Source: JBJHBY01 sp050485745
GTDB taxonomy: Bacteria > Pseudomonadota > Gammaproteobacteria > Pseudomonadales > CAMLJR01
Reading direction: 5' to 3'
Assembly (NCBI GenBank): GCA_050485745.1
Contig: JBJHBY010000240.1
Location: forward strand, 1-5,129
Length of the DNA stretch: 5,129 nt
Below the pieces are notes generated by a model. The model worked only from the letters and a program-made list of their open reading frames with translations, was not told where the DNA came from and did no database searches. Position numbers and translations under genes: made by a program. This document shows, one piece after another, positions 5,028-5,129 of the stretch (position 1 is its first letter; each line of letters opens with the position of its first letter).

Positions 5028-5129
5028 TGTTTTGTCAAGTCCTTTCTGTTCGCGGTGGCAATGCAAAGGTGTAGCGGTCACAATGACTTGCGCCTTGGCC
5101 AAGTGTTGTGAGTGGAGCCTGTCTGGCTG
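5028..5129. other. Unassigned sequence interrupting tRNA-Leu(UAA)
   Basis: This stretch follows the tRNA-Leu 5' part and is not tRNA sequence. It begins TGTTTTGTCAAG; a TG start is common to the ends of several transposon families (IS3, IS21, IS481, Tn7-like). It contains AAGTCC (5037-5042), complementary to GGACTT (5016-5021) in the tRNA, and the palindrome CTTGGCCAAG (5094-5103). No coding region or group I intron core motif is recognisable. It may be the edge of an insertion sequence, an integrated element or an intron; the window ends too soon to tell. Confidence 0.4.

Noticed and set aside
3582..5111. 509-codon open frame on the + strand
   Set aside because: It runs through tRNA-Cys, the terminator, the whole monooxygenase gene in antisense and the tRNA-Leu fragment. 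The composition is shadow-like.

Overview
The window looks like a piece of a GC-rich gammaproteobacterial chromosome. Three things support this. UvrC and PgsA are the same lengths as in E. coli (610 and 182 residues). The tRNA set Gly(GCC), Cys(GCA), Leu(UAA) lies next to pgsA, as in E. coli (uvrC-pgsA-glyW-cysT-leuZ) and pseudomonads. A REP-like palindrome with a GTAG head is also present. Genus cannot be assigned from the sequence alone.

Layout: (1) 2-550 (+) is the 3' end of a nitrilase-superfamily amidohydrolase. Its TAG stop is part of the GTAG head of a REP-like hairpin (547-582), followed by a 42-bp tandem duplication (583-666). (2) 697-2529 (-) is a complete uvrC, convergent with the hydrolase. 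(3) 2530-2719 is a divergent intergenic region. (4) 2720-3268 (+) is pgsA. (5) 3292-3725 (+) is a tRNA unit: a strong sigma70 promoter, a leader holding a degenerate tRNA-Gly copy, intact tRNA-Gly(GCC), intact tRNA-Cys(GCA), and a symmetrical 16-bp terminator. (6) 3732-4706 (-) is a luciferase-like flavin monooxygenase gene that shares that terminator. (7) 4707-4986 is non-coding and carries a palindrome and a possible promoter. (8) 4987-5027 is the 5' part of tRNA-Leu(UAA). It stops matching a tRNA two bases into the 3' strand of the anticodon stem and continues as unassigned sequence to the window end.

The conserved genes are housekeeping: DNA repair (uvrC), phosphatidylglycerol synthesis (pgsA) and translation (tRNAs). 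Against the usual order, uvrC points away from pgsA, and a monooxygenase gene plus a terminator separate tRNA-Cys from tRNA-Leu. No defence, CRISPR or secretion system is visible. The most unusual signals are the interrupted tRNA-Leu(UAA) and the tRNA-Gly-like leader in front of the tRNA operon.
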